Assembly (NCBI GenBank): GCA_030998225.1
Contig: JAPYXD010000741.1
Span: forward strand, 1,674,001 to 1,738,000
Length of the DNA stretch: 64,000 bases
Direction: 5' to 3'
DNA from: Diplolepis rosae
Lineage: Eukaryota; Arthropoda; Insecta; Hymenoptera; Diplolepididae
Shown here: in pieces, positions 1 through 9,695 of the stretch
Layout: the number at the start of each line of letters is the position of its first letter
Position numbering within the stretch: the first letter of the stretch is position 1
Notes under the pieces: generated by a model
Database searches by the model: none
Told to the model about the DNA's origin: nothing
Seen by the model: the letters and a program-made list of their open reading frames with translations, nothing else
Program-made: the position numbers and the translations under genes

Positions 1-1
1 T

Positions 2-1312
2 TGGTGGAAGGAAAGAATTGCAATTTGTTTGGATACCTGATTTTGTTAATATATGAGTTCGTGGAGAAAGGAAAAAGGATTGATTTCCTCTAAATATTGG
101 TAGTTGTAGATAACATTCTTCAGTTTTGCGATATTTTACTTCAACCTGTATACATTTTACGATATGTACTACTTCTCCTGCAATTACTGACATATATCCT
201 GGGCCTTTCATTAAATGATATGCAAATTCGTCTGGTGATTGGGTTGCTAAGGTTAATGTATTTCTAAAAACTTGCTGTTCAAGTATGCATCGTTGAGTAA
301 GAACATCGTGATAAAGTCTATTTACTTCAGTGCGTATGTGTCGTTCTACATATATAAATTTAGAGTTGACGTATGTGAAAATGTCCATATTTTGAACTTC
401 TAAATGTTTATTTTCTAAAAATGAATTCCCAGGTCTGGTTTCAAAAATTAATAATTTTGGATGTTCAGTTTGTATTAAAACGTAACTGCAAACTGGTTTT
501 CTTGTTTTTTCAGCCAGTACAAAGGTTATATCTTCAGTCGTTAAAGAATACAAGGTTTCAGAAATGTCTGTCGTGTTGTCATATGTTTTATTTGCTGGTC
601 CTTCATAAATAATTTCATATTTGTTAAAATTACATACGTCATTAGGTAATGTATCCCAGAATGTTTGTCCATATTCTACGTCTGTACAGAATGTGTCTGA
701 AAGTGTGCATATTATTCCAGATCCTAATTGAATTTTATTTGAATTTAAATGAATAGTCGCGTAATGTTCTTGTAAAGTTATTTTGAATATTGCTTGGACT
801 ACGACATTATTCCATGTTCCATATGGGTCAGAAAATTGTGTACCAGTACAGTCTCCATTAGGTGTTACAGAACCTGCTAAAGTAACGCTATGAAATGAAG
901 TTTCATTTACTTTTAACTTTGATATCTGAAGAGAAGGGGTTACTAAAAATGTTCCTATTGTGTGCATTTGATTACATTGATCTCGTGTAACATCATGTAT
1001 ATATTCACTGTGGCCATTTGCAACTATGGAACTGTGAGAATGCATACCACAATGAGAGATGGCGCGTCGAATTTCTAGTTTGCATTGTATTACTTTTGTA
1101 TTTGAAAATCCAGTTAATTGTAAAAGTTGTATATAAACTCTTTCAACATGTACTTGAGATCGAGGTAGATCACATTCTCCTACCTCTAGTAAAGATAATG
1201 TCGTAATATTTGATTGATTTGAACCGCAATCGAATCCTATGATGGCGTAGACTGTTGTTATATAGTTGAATTTGCAAATGAGCAGTGCCAAAACGAAGCC
1301 TCGTAATCCCAT
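2..1312 (-). CDS. Envelope-like glycoprotein, N-terminal 437 codons (runs off left edge)
   Basis: An ATG at 1312-1310 opens a frame with no stop down to base 2, so the gene continues out of the window. The product begins with a short hydrophobic stretch (GFVLALLIC) that fits a signal peptide. An extracellular-looking region follows with many cysteines and several N-x-S/T sequons (for example SNITT and NKTYD). It is the third large gene after gag and pol, the place of env in retrovirus-like elements, where env is usually made from a spliced RNA. I see no R-x-K/R-R furin-like site in the stretches I translated, so it does not look like the baculovirus F-type env of Drosophila gypsy. The N-terminal Cys-Gly and NITT pattern recalls the chuvirus-type glycoproteins found in some insect retroelements, but that is from memory and weak. 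No transmembrane anchor is visible because the C-terminus is missing. Confidence 0.72.
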   Translation of the reverse strand, partial: MGLRGFVLALLICKFNYITTVYAIIGFDCGSNQSNITTLSLLEVGECDLPRSQVHVERVYIQLLQLTGFSNTKVIQCKLEIRRAISHCGMHSHSSIVANGHSEYIHDVTRDQCNQMHTIGTFLVTPSLQISKLKVNETSFHSVTLAGSVTPNGDCTGTQFSDPYGTWNNVVVQAIFKITLQEHYATIHLNSNKIQLGSGIICTLSDTFCTDVEYGQTFWDTLPNDVCNFNKYEIIYEGPANKTYDNTTDISETLYSLTTEDITFVLAEKTRKPVCSYVLIQTEHPKLLIFETRPGNSFLENKHLEVQNMDIFTYVNSKFIYVERHIRTEVNRLYHDVLTQRCILEQQVFRNTLTLATQSPDEFAYHLMKGPGYMSVIAGEVVHIVKCIQVEVKYRKTEECYLQLPIFRGNQSFFLSPRTHILTKSGIQTNCNSFLPP

Positions 1313-1457
1313 CTCTGGAAAAAGGAGGTTCCAATTAGCAGCTTGCTTTGTAAAAAAAAAGAATGAATAAAATTACTTAATAAACAAATTTGTTATTACT
1401 GTTGTATACATATATATATTTTTTTATGATATTTATTAAGTTTTTTATTTTATGTAC

Positions 1458-1739
1458 TTAGTCTATAATATCCAACATGTCAGCTATGACAATATGATCT
1501 GATAGGCGTAAACTGATAATCAAGTTTTTGTATGCGTCTGGTCCTCTTGTTTTGATTGTTGAAAAAATGTCTTTTATTGTATCTGGATTGTTTAGGTTTT
1601 TGCTCCATGTGGGAATATTACAGTCGTCTTGGTTAAAAATTCCAGTTTGAATTAAGTATGGCCAGAGAGCTACCATGTCGATAAAACAGGGAACTATTTC
1701 AATGAGATCATCTATGCGTTTGCGATGAATTTGATCCAT
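1458..1739 (-). CDS. Standalone CARD-domain protein (93 aa) between pol and env
   Basis: This intact ATG-to-stop ORF of 93 codons matches a caspase recruitment domain by eye over its whole length. It starts MDxxxR, has LWPYLIQTGIF (residues 25-35) where CARDs carry helix 2 and the following turn, and has IKTRGPDAY (62-70) where caspase-9-type CARDs carry the L-x-TRG motif between helices 4 and 5. It ends with an amphipathic IADML helix. The length equals one CARD, with no caspase, NACHT or other domain attached. CARDs pair with other CARDs to assemble or block caspase-activating complexes; a CARD-only protein could act as a dominant-negative inhibitor, but that is inference. It lies 212 bp downstream of the integrase stop and 145 bp upstream of the env start, on the same strand. 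It may be a captured host gene fragment such as an initiator caspase or Apaf-1-like CARD. It is intact although gag and pol are broken. Confidence 0.82.
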   Translation of the reverse strand: MDQIHRKRIDDLIEIVPCFIDMVALWPYLIQTGIFNQDDCNIPTWSKNLNNPDTIKDIFSTIKTRGPDAYKNLIISLRLSDHIVIADMLDIID

Positions 1740-1951
1740 TATATCTGGAATAACGTGTTATGTCTAAATTTGTTGTATATATTTTTTATATAAAATATAT
1801 ATTTTTTTATAAATTTTATATATGTATATTTTTTTTTCATTTTTACCATTTATCGACAAAATAAAATTTCTATATTTTGTTTAAACTGTATATGTATACA
1901 TATTTTTTATAATTAAAGTAAAGATATTTTGTTTGTTATTTTTTTATTTAT
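1740..1951 (-). other. AT-rich spacer between integrase and CARD ORF
   Basis: Very AT-rich sequence with T runs and TATATA stretches. It separates the integrase stop from the CARD start. An acceptor site for a spliced CARD or env transcript could lie here or at 1313-1457, but I cannot assign one with confidence. Confidence 0.5.
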
Positions 1952-3343
1952 CTACTTTTGTACTTGTACGTGTGAGCGTTTTAGTCTATTAATGTGAACT
2001 ACAGTAGGTTTGCCTTTATAGCTTATTTTGACATTCCCTTTTCCTAACACTTCCAATATTTCATAAGGCCCTGTATAATGGTTCTCTAGTTTTTTTATTT
2101 TACCTCCTTTTAATAAAAATACGTTGTCTCCAATTTTTACTTCTAAAGGATTTATTTTTTTATCATAATATATTTTCGATTTTACGAAATTAATTAAATA
2201 ATCATCATACGTTTGTAATTTTTCTTGTTGTGATAAAGGTTCGCTGGAAGGTTCACGAGCTAATTTACCAAAAACCAATTCATAGGGTGTGCATTTTGTG
2301 CCTTCATGTACACTAGTATTATACGAGAACATTGCTAGTTCAAGCCAATCATCCCATTCTGAATTTTTTGCAACAAATTGTTTGAGATATTCTCCTAAAA
2401 CATGATGTGAACGTTCTAATGATCCGTTTGATTGAGGATGAAAAGCTGTGGTACGAAATTGTTTAATTCTAAAACGTTTTGCCAATCTTTTTAATAAATT
2501 ACTTAAAAAATCTCTGCCTTGGTCAGTAAGTACTCCTTTTGGTGATCCAAATATGCAAATAAATTTTTTCACAAAAGCATCTGCTATTGTACTAGCTTGG
2601 TGATTAGGAAGAGGTATTGCTAAAGAATATTTGGTAAAATTGTCTTGTATCGTTAGAATATATAAGTTACCAGATTTTGTTTCAGGTAGTGGACCAACAA
2701 TGTCCATTGATATTTTTTCAAAAGCAGTAGTGGGTGTGTCTGTGATTACCATAGGATTTTTTGTTTTGACTCTGATTAATTTTTTCAGTTGACATTGTAA
2801 ACAGCCTTGAATATATTTTTGAATGTCTACTTTCATATTTTCCCAAAAAAATTTTTGGCGAATTCGACTATAAGTTTTTGTGACGCCTTTATGGCCTCCT
2901 AATGCTGAAGAATGAGCTTCTTCGATTAAATGAGTTCGTTGTTCTTTTGTTGGATATTGCGTTATTCCATTGCAAACTATAATTTTTGTAGTTGAATTTG
3001 AAAAAATTGAGTCAAAAATTGATTTCACTTCTTCCCAAAGTATATGATTAATTCTGGAAGTTTTAGAAATACTAATTGATCGTAACTTCAGATTTTGAGA
3101 TAATTCATGTAATGAGTATATTGATAATTTTATATTATTTAATGTTTCGGATAAATTATCTTTAGTTTCTTCTTCAATTGGAAGTGCAAAATGGTAGTAG
3201 TTTCCTTTTTTAATCTCTTTTGCTATCCCTTTTTGTAAATTTTCAAATTTTGGTAAAATTTCACGTTTTTCTAAAGTTTTTGATCCGTTGTCGCGAGGAG
3301 TTCCATTTGTTGTAACAAAATATGCATAATTATCTTTTCGCAT
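1952..3343 (-). pseudogene. pol: Integrase segment of pol (463 aa from first ATG)
   Basis: Ty3/gypsy integrase, which inserts the element cDNA into host DNA. The zinc-binding HHCC domain is visible (H144, H151, C181, C184). The catalytic DDE core is complete: D214 in SMDIVG, D274 in LTDQGRD and E310 in NGSLERS, with the usual 35-residue D-E gap. The C-terminal GPY/F module (YTGPYEI, about residue 423-429) follows and the frame ends at 1952. The ATG at 3343 is only the first Met. The frame is open upstream to 3472, encoding a proline-rich stretch, so this is the end of a pol polyprotein and not a separate gene. A frame change near 3465-3490 cuts it from the preceding linker. The integrase domain itself has no stop. 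Confidence 0.93.
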
Positions 3344-3464
3344 AGTTAATTGATCGCGACATTCAACTAAATTTTTCCTTGTTATAATTTTTTCTGTTTG
3401 AGAGTTTATAGGAGGAGGTTCTGGGGGTGGGCGATTATAATTATCATGATCTTTATCGATTTTT

Positions 3465-4094
3465 TTAACAATTTATTTGAGATCTTCGGTTTAATCTCAA
3501 ATTTTCTTCAAAATAAGGCTCTTCAAATTCTTCTTCCAATTTTTCTTCTTGGTTTTCTTCAAACTTCTCTTCAAAATTTTCCTCAAGATTGTCTTCAAAA
3601 TTTTCTTCAAAATTCTGTTCGAAATTCTTTTCGAAATTGTCTTCAAGATCATCTTCAAAATTATCTTCCAAATTTTCTTCATAATTTTCTCCATCATTTT
3701 CTTCGTGTGAGGTTTCAATGTCGTTGATTTCATCTTCTGAGGTTGAAAAATAATTCTCACTTTCTTCGCTTTCAAATTCATTAATATTTTTTCGCTTCTT
3801 GGCATTCTTCTTCATTTTGTTTTTTGCTTGAGCTTGTTTCAAATAATCTAAATAATCAGGATCAGAGTCGGAATCTGATTCTACTTGTGTTCGGTTTCCT
3901 TTTTGCATATTTATTTCTGGTAAATCATCTTCATATATTTGTTTTCTTGGTCTACCTCTCTTTCTTTTTGTTTGAGAGGGAATATTTTTCAAATTTGTAA
4001 GTAGATTCTTCCTTGGCCTACCTCGAGGTTTTTTCACAAGAGGTTTAGAAGAAAAATTTTCGTCTAATTTTTCTTGAGTTTCATTTCGATTCAT
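3465..4094 (-). pseudogene. AT-hook and acidic-repeat linker of pol (209 aa)
   Basis: This frame lies between RNase H and integrase and differs from both, so it is probably part of pol displaced by small indels. It has two AT-hook cores, RGRPRK, at residues 24-29 and 46-51, each in a basic context. A Ser/Asp-rich patch and a lysine-rich stretch follow. From about residue 135 to the end there is an acidic tract of repeated NFEE/NLEE-like units. AT-hooks bind the minor groove of AT-rich DNA in nuclear proteins such as HMGA. I know of no standard Ty3/gypsy domain of this kind at this place. It could guide integration to AT-rich chromatin (inference). The low-complexity acidic tract may be prone to indels, which would fit the frame breaks at both ends. 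Confidence 0.72.
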
Positions 4095-4104
4095 ATTTTT
4101 TGCT

Positions 4105-6123
4105 TTATCTTGCTCTATTCTCTTTTGAGCTCTTGTGGTAATAGTTTTTCATGATAAATTTTCGTATTTTTTTGGAAAACATTGGACTTAATAAACATAT
4201 TGTCATAAAAATAAGTCTTGAAGCCATATTTTTGAATAAATTTGTGTATTTTAAAATATTCTTACCAATCTCACTAAATGATTCTTCACTAAGGAATTCT
4301 TGTAAAAATTCTGGAATTTTTGTGTCAATATTTAATATTTGGGCTTCTGGAATTTCGCTAAAATGATCTACGTCGTCTGGTACCATTCCCGGATTCAAGT
4401 TTTTTCGTTTTAAAGGTCTTACCTTATTTTTAGAGTTTTCTTGTTTATTTCTTGTAAAAGTTTTCTTGGAAAACGTTTTTTCTTGAGAAGTCATGAAAGT
4501 ATCATTGTCATCAACTTGTAAATATTTTGATTTTTCCTGGCTATCATCAATAAGGTTTCTTGAGAGAGCATCTGCATTTACATTCATTTTTCCTGCTTTG
4601 TAAATTACATCAAAATCATATTCTGCGAGTTTTAATCTCCAACGTGAAACTCGTGAACAAGGGTCTTTAGAATTTTGAAACCAAACTAGAGGTTTGTGAT
4701 CAGTCACTAAAGTAAATTTTCTTCCGTACAAATAAGGACGAAAATGAGTTACACAAAATATTATAGCAAGAGCTTCTTTTTCATATGTATCATATTTTTT
4801 CTCAGTATCACTTAGACTACGTGAAGCATATGCTATTGGTTTATCTTTACCTATTTTACCTTGTGATAAAATACCTCCTATTGCAAATCCTGAGGCATCT
4901 GTTGTGAGTATAAAGGGTTGAGAAAAATCAGGTCGTTGTAAAAGTGGTTCTTCACATAACTTTACTTTTAAAATATCGAAAGCTGCTTGTTGTTTTTCTG
5001 TCCAATTAAAAGGTATATCTTTTTTTAGAAGTTGATTTAAAGGACTTGCAATTTTTGAAAATCCATCAATAAATCGTCTATAATATCCTGCTAAGCCTAA
5101 AAATTGTTTAACATTTTTCTGTGTTTTTGGGACTGGAAAGTTTTTTACAGCTATTATCTTTTTTGGATCTGGACGTACTCCATTTTTATCAATTATATGA
5201 CCTAAATATCCTACTTCAGGTCGTAAAAATTCGCATTTGTCTGGTTGTAAGTGAAGATTTGCTTTTCTAAGTCTTTCTGCTAAATTGTTGAATTTAATTT
5301 CGTGCTCTTCTAGAGTATTTGCATATATAACTATGTCATCAAGATATACAAAAAGTTCCGTTCCGATTAATCCAGTTAATGTTAAATCCATCAATCTTTG
5401 AAATGTGGCTGGTGCAGTTTTCAAACCGAAAGGCATTCTATCGAATTCGTAATGACCGTGAGGTGTGGAAAATGCGGTTTTATGTGAGTCTTTTGGATCC
5501 ATTTTTATATGGTGAAAACCGGTAGCTAAATCAAACACTGAAAAATATTTTGCTGACCCTAGAGAATCAAGTATATCGTTTATATTAGGTAGAGGATACG
5601 AATCGCCAATTGTTTTTTCATTTAATTTACGAAAATCAAGAACCATTCTCCATTTTATTTTTCCTTGGGAGTCAGGTTTTTTAGGAACTATCCACACTGG
5701 AGTGTTATATGGTGATTGTGAGGGCTTGATTATTTTATTTTTTAATAATTCATCGACTTGTCTTGTAATTTCTTTCTTGTGAACTGGGGGAAATCTATAT
5801 TGTCTTGAAAAAATTGGAGCGTCATCTACAGTAGGGATTGAATGTTGTAATACATTAGTAGCTTCAAGTGGTTCTCCTGGGATTTGAAATCTGTCTGCAT
5901 TATTTTTAATTAATTTTTCTACATGTTCATATTCATCTTGATTTAAGTGGTCTAATCGAAGAAGTTTTTTAATAGATTCTACTCTGTCTTCGTCTGTTAC
6001 ATTATAAAATTTACATAAGTCTATTAGAGAATTGTCAGTTTTTAAAAAGTTATTTAATATTTTACTTGATAAATCTTCGTTATTTGTTTGTTTGAAATTA
6101 ATTAAATTTTCAATTTGTTTATA
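4105..6123 (-). pseudogene. pol: Reverse transcriptase and RNase H segment of pol
   Basis: The minus-strand frame is open from 6123 to the stop at 4105. Counting from the GTG at 5697, RT shows the WRMVLDFRKLN block near residues 16-26, FDLATGFHHI at 55-64, the catalytic YLDD at 118-121, and QPDKCEFL in the palm. RNase H follows with D267 in TTDASG, the glutamate of YEKEAL (306-308), D333 in TDHKPL and D376 in NADALS, so all four catalytic positions are present. The RT frame has no ATG near its start because it continues from protease. An in-frame TGA at 6124-6126 and a frame change near 6310-6330 separate it from the protease segment. Past about residue 480 the reading drifts into an unrelated tail, consistent with a frame break before the AT-hook linker. 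Confidence 0.94.
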
Positions 6124-6308
6124 TCATTCTTGTCCTTCAAAGTCTTCTAAATTAACTATTGGGACGGATAATGTAATTGGGATTTCAATTGTGTTTGCAA
6201 ATTTTAAATAAGCTTTTCCTCTGTGATTTTTTACAACAGCGTCACCTACGTAGAGGCCATCTTGGATATGTAATCGAGGTACATACCCTTCACTCTTTTC
6301 TGTATTTT
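6124..6308 (-). pseudogene. pol: Protease-RT connector of pol, interrupted by TGA
   Basis: Above the TGA at 6124-6126 the same frame as RT stays open to about 6320, with sensible composition (for example YVPRLHIQDGLYVGD). This is the connector between protease and RT. One premature stop and one frame change bracket it. The TGA sits where a Trp codon would be easy to lose by a single transition, but that is a guess. Confidence 0.7.
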
Positions 6309-6836
6309 TTATATTAAATAAAATGTTGTCACTGTTCGAGCTGGAATAGTAAATGTATTGGTAGATTTAAAAGGGTAACAGTGGTTCTCAATTTCTAAGC
6401 ATTTTGAAGTATAGTTTATATTCACACTATTATCTTGAAAAAATTCTGATCCTAATACTCCATCTTCTTCTACTGGGACTTCATTGGGAATAATGTTAAA
6501 TATCGTTGGATAACCAAAAATGTTTATTTTTACCTGTCCTAACGTGTAAAGTGGTAAATCATTAATTCCTGTAAGTTTCAATACGTTTTGGCTATTTATG
6601 GGTACTTCAGGGTTGAGAACCTTTTGTTTAATTAAATTTCGAGCAGCACCAGTATCAATCATCATGTGTGTTGGATTTTTTAGACCTTCCGTTGATATTA
6701 TAATTGATGGAATTGAAGTGGACTTTGAAATATTTATTGTCGTTGTTGTATGATCGTTAGAAGTGGATGCCAGTGGTTCGCGATTTATGCTTTCCTCAGT
6801 GCACCCGTGCTGGGGAGAGCTTTGGAGTTTTTCTGA
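6309..6836 (-). pseudogene. pol: Aspartic protease segment of pol
   Basis: The frame opens after a TAA at 6839-6837, overlaps the end of gag by 52 bases and ends at 6309. Counting from the ATG at 6665, the retroviral aspartic protease motif is IDTGAARNLI (active-site D4, T5, G6), followed by a hydrophobic GVLGSEFF stretch near residue 70. The enzyme would act as a dimer to cut Gag and Gag-Pol. The frame is -1 relative to gag, the arrangement expected for ribosomal -1 frameshifting. The C-terminal end runs into a stop just where the RT frame takes over, so a small indel near 6310-6330 has broken the polyprotein. Confidence 0.88.
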
Positions 6837-8209
6837 TTAGCTGTTTGGGATTGGCTATTTGGTCGTATCTTGCAGTCTCGTACTAAATGACCGGGTTGTT
6901 TACAGTAATTGCAAATTATTTCAGTATAATTTGAATTTTGTTGAGTGTTATTATTTTGGAAAAATCTATTTTCATATGGTTTATTTCGATTTTGAAACTG
7001 TCCTGAGTTAAAGTTTTTATACTGTCCTGGATTCAATTGTCTATTAGTATTATTAACATTATTGTTATTATTGTAAACATTTCTAGGAAAATTATTATTA
7101 TTGTTGTATCTTTGTTGTAAAAAATTATTATTATTGTTTCTATAATTGTTATTTCTATTTTGTAAAAAATGATTGTTGTTATTATTAAAATTATAATTTT
7201 TATTTCTTAAAAAATTGTTATTTGGAAAATTATTGTAATTGTTTCTTGCAAAATTATTATTATTATTACCTCTTTCACCATTGAAATTAATATATCTTTG
7301 TTGGTTAGGATTCAACAAATTTTGTTGTTTATTCTTAAGAACTGCATCTTGAGCTTTACTTAAATGAAAACATTTTTCAGTTGTGTGACCTGATTTTTTA
7401 CAAATTAAACAAATAGTTTTATTTTCAAGTGCTACGTTGAATCGGGTGGTTTTATTACTTTTATTATTATTAATTGATTCTTCGGTTTTTAAATAATCCG
7501 TATTTCTATTTCTTCGCAGTGCAGAAGATGCAGCCAGTCTTCGTTCTATGTCTATTGTATCATTAACTACTTTCTTAAATGTGTCCTTTTCTTCTACACG
7601 AATTTCTAACTCAGGACGCAAACCTCGTATAAAACATTGAATTACATCTCTTTCTAAATTTTGTTTGAAAGCATTATCTACCTGACCGTCATTATTAAGT
7701 CTGTGAGCATCTTCTATTCTATCAGCAATTTCTTTAATTCTAGCAGCATAGGAAAGGACATTTTCTCTTTCCCACATAAATGTATTACCTAATTCTCCCT
7801 GCAATTGATATACGCTTTTCGCAGGGGCATATACTCTTTTCAATTTTTCTATTAATTCCTCTATTGTTGCATACGTTGACCCAAAAATACATTTTCGTGC
7901 CTCACCAGACAATTTACCTCTCAATAGACGTGCAAGATTTTCTTGGGCAGCAGGTGTCGGCAGCATTGCCTTTGCTTCCATGCAACCCTCAATAAAATGG
8001 GACAATGGGAGGTTACTTCCGTCGAACAAAGGGACCACCTCTAGCGCGTCGCGTAAGGATACCTGCTGGCTGTTAGGTATGGCTACGGCCATCTCTTCGT
8101 TGTTTACTATTACGGGATTATCCTGATTTATGACTTCTGTATCGCTTTTGTCGTCGTCGCTATCGTTGTTACTAATTAGAGAGTCGCGTGCCAATGAGTT
8201 TTTAAAATT
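6785..8209 (-). pseudogene. gag: Gag, capsid and nucleocapsid part
   Basis: Open frame from just after the TAA at 8212-8210 down to the stop at 6787-6785. The first residue usually reported (8194) is a TTG, so the frame is better read as a continuation of the upstream ORF. It contains a capsid-like helical region (VPLFDGS to about residue 220, counting from 8194). A nucleocapsid follows with two CCHC zinc knuckles, C262-x2-C-x4-H-x4-C275 and C428-x2-C-x4-H-x4-C441. The 120 residues between them are extremely rich in asparagine. Gag forms the particle and the knuckles bind the genomic RNA. The two knuckles are unusually far apart; expansion of the Asn-rich spacer through AAT/AAC repeats is a likely cause. 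Confidence 0.9.
6827..6833 (-). promoter_or_regulatory. Candidate -1 frameshift site (gag to pol)
   Basis: On the minus strand the gag codons AAA-AAC preceded by G give the heptamer G AAA AAC. It sits directly after the stop that opens the pol frame and 40 bases before the gag stop, exactly where a -1 slip is required. It is close to the classic A AAA AAC slippery site but not identical, so P-site re-pairing would be imperfect. No downstream pseudoknot was verified. Confidence 0.45.
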
Positions 8210-8656
8210 TTATTTCAAATTTCTATTTTCTATTGTTATTACCGTTGAGCTTAGCAAATTAGATCCGTCAAAATAAGATAACTCGTTCGTTAATGTTTGA
8301 TCTTGATTACTAGATCCTGTCACAATGCTCAAATCTGGATAGAAACTTGAATGAAATCCGCTAGTTTTACTAGAATTTTCACTTGATATGGTTTGATCAT
8401 TAATTAAAGTCTTGTCGAAACGTGAATCGTCTAGCTGAAGAGTGTTATCTAATTCTTGTTCAGCAAAAAAGGTGTTTGAAATATCCTTGTATTTATTATA
8501 ATCGACTAAATTTTCTTTGATTTTACCTGATCTTTTTAGTTTCAAGGAATCTATTTGATTCTGATCGACAATTTTTGCGAGTTGATTGTCTTGTTTTGCT
8601 TTACTACGCGTAATAACTTTTTGGGCGGATTCTACAGGGGTATTTGAATTTGACAT
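8210..8656 (-). pseudogene. gag: Gag N-terminal extension, ended by in-frame TAA
   Basis: A 148-codon ORF with an ATG at 8656, in the same frame as gag and separated from it by one TAA (8212-8210) and no other gap. It is polar, Ser/Asp/Gln-rich, with a basic TRSKAK stretch near residue 17. It has no recognised domain. Since both sides share a frame, the simplest view is a nonsense change in a longer Gag. A separate small upstream protein or stop-codon readthrough is less likely but cannot be excluded. Confidence 0.65.
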
Positions 8657-9695
8657 TGAGTCATTATAAATTTACAGTTTCTTTTTGTTGAGCGTTATCT
8701 TAGATTATTTATTGTTAATTATCGATTGTTTATAACAATTTAAAAAAACTACATGTAAAATTTTGTTTGTAAATAAAGTGAAATTAGTAAAAATATAATT
8801 TTAATTTATAAAAATTCAAAAAATTTATAATAATAATTTCAAAATATAATTTAATTATTTTTATTTGTTTATAACAATAATTAATATTTTTACTCTTTCA
8901 TTAGGAAATAAGATAATAAAATAAAAATATAATTCTATAAAATATTCAAATAAATTAATAATCGCTCAATTTTCGTAAAATTATAACAATATATATATGT
9001 ATATATTTTGTACCAACCACGTGCGTCTTATAAATTATAATTATCTATTTTATTAATTTATTGAATTATAAATTGTTGTTTTTTTTTTTTTTTTTAATAA
9101 ATAAAATAGTTTATAACAAGGATCAGATAAGATTCGAGTTATGCACAATTTATTTTTCTCTAGACTGGACAAGTTAGGCTCAAGCTCAGATCCTTGGACA
9201 ATCTTTGCAAATAAAAATATTCTGTTCCTTAACAGAGTTAAAATTAAAGTTATAAACAATACAATCACAAGCACTTCGAACTTTGCCCTACCCAATGATC
9301 GTAATCAATGGTGACCGTTCAACGTACCCAAAAGGGACTTATACTCTCGTGTGCTGTTTTTTTTTGTTTGTTTTAACTTAAATCAAAACTTAGTTAACAA
9401 ATTAGAATAATTTTTTAAATAAGATAAGTTACTTAATCACTTAGGTTAGCCTCAAGGTCAGATCCCTGCGTGATTTTTCAAACTTATTTTATTTTATACA
9501 ATTTATATAAATTATAAAATTTCAAAGAAATGATTTGATTATTAAATCATTAAGGTTAGCCTCAAGGTCAAATCCCTTTGTGATCTAACAAATCTATTTT
9601 ATTGAAATTTCAAGTTAAAAGTTGAAATAATATTTCATAATCATTTATTTATTCACTAGAAATAATCAATGTGTTAATTTTCAATTGACTTGTGT
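8657..9695 (-). other. Leader (5' UTR) of the LTR element
   Basis: About 1 kb between the primer site and the first gag ATG. It is strongly AT-rich, with homopolymers (a T run near 9079-9095 and another near 9355-9365). No coding ORF is convincing here; the 80-aa frame at 9053-9295 has no recognisable domain. The leader carries the diverged repeats listed separately and may hold packaging or regulatory signals. Confidence 0.6.
9168..9590. repeat. Diverged repeats in the leader
   Basis: A ~38-bp motif with core GTTAGCCTCAAGGTCA occurs at about 9440-9475 and 9546-9582, with a weaker relative near 9171-9200 (GTTAGGCTCAAGCTCA). In the two good copies the motif starts ATCA and ends GTGAT, so each could fold back on itself. 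Spacing between the good copies is about 106 bp. Drosophila gypsy has an insulator of repeated protein-binding sites in its leader; these repeats sit in a comparable place, but shared function is only a suggestion. Confidence 0.6.

Noticed and set aside
421..1206. Plus-strand ORFs at 421-612 and 1018-1206
   Set aside because: They lie opposite the continuous env frame and have no recognisable content.
3398..3805. Plus ORF 3398-3727 and minus ORF 3497-3805
   Set aside because: Shadow frames of the acidic low-complexity linker; their repeats mirror the GAA/TTC pattern.
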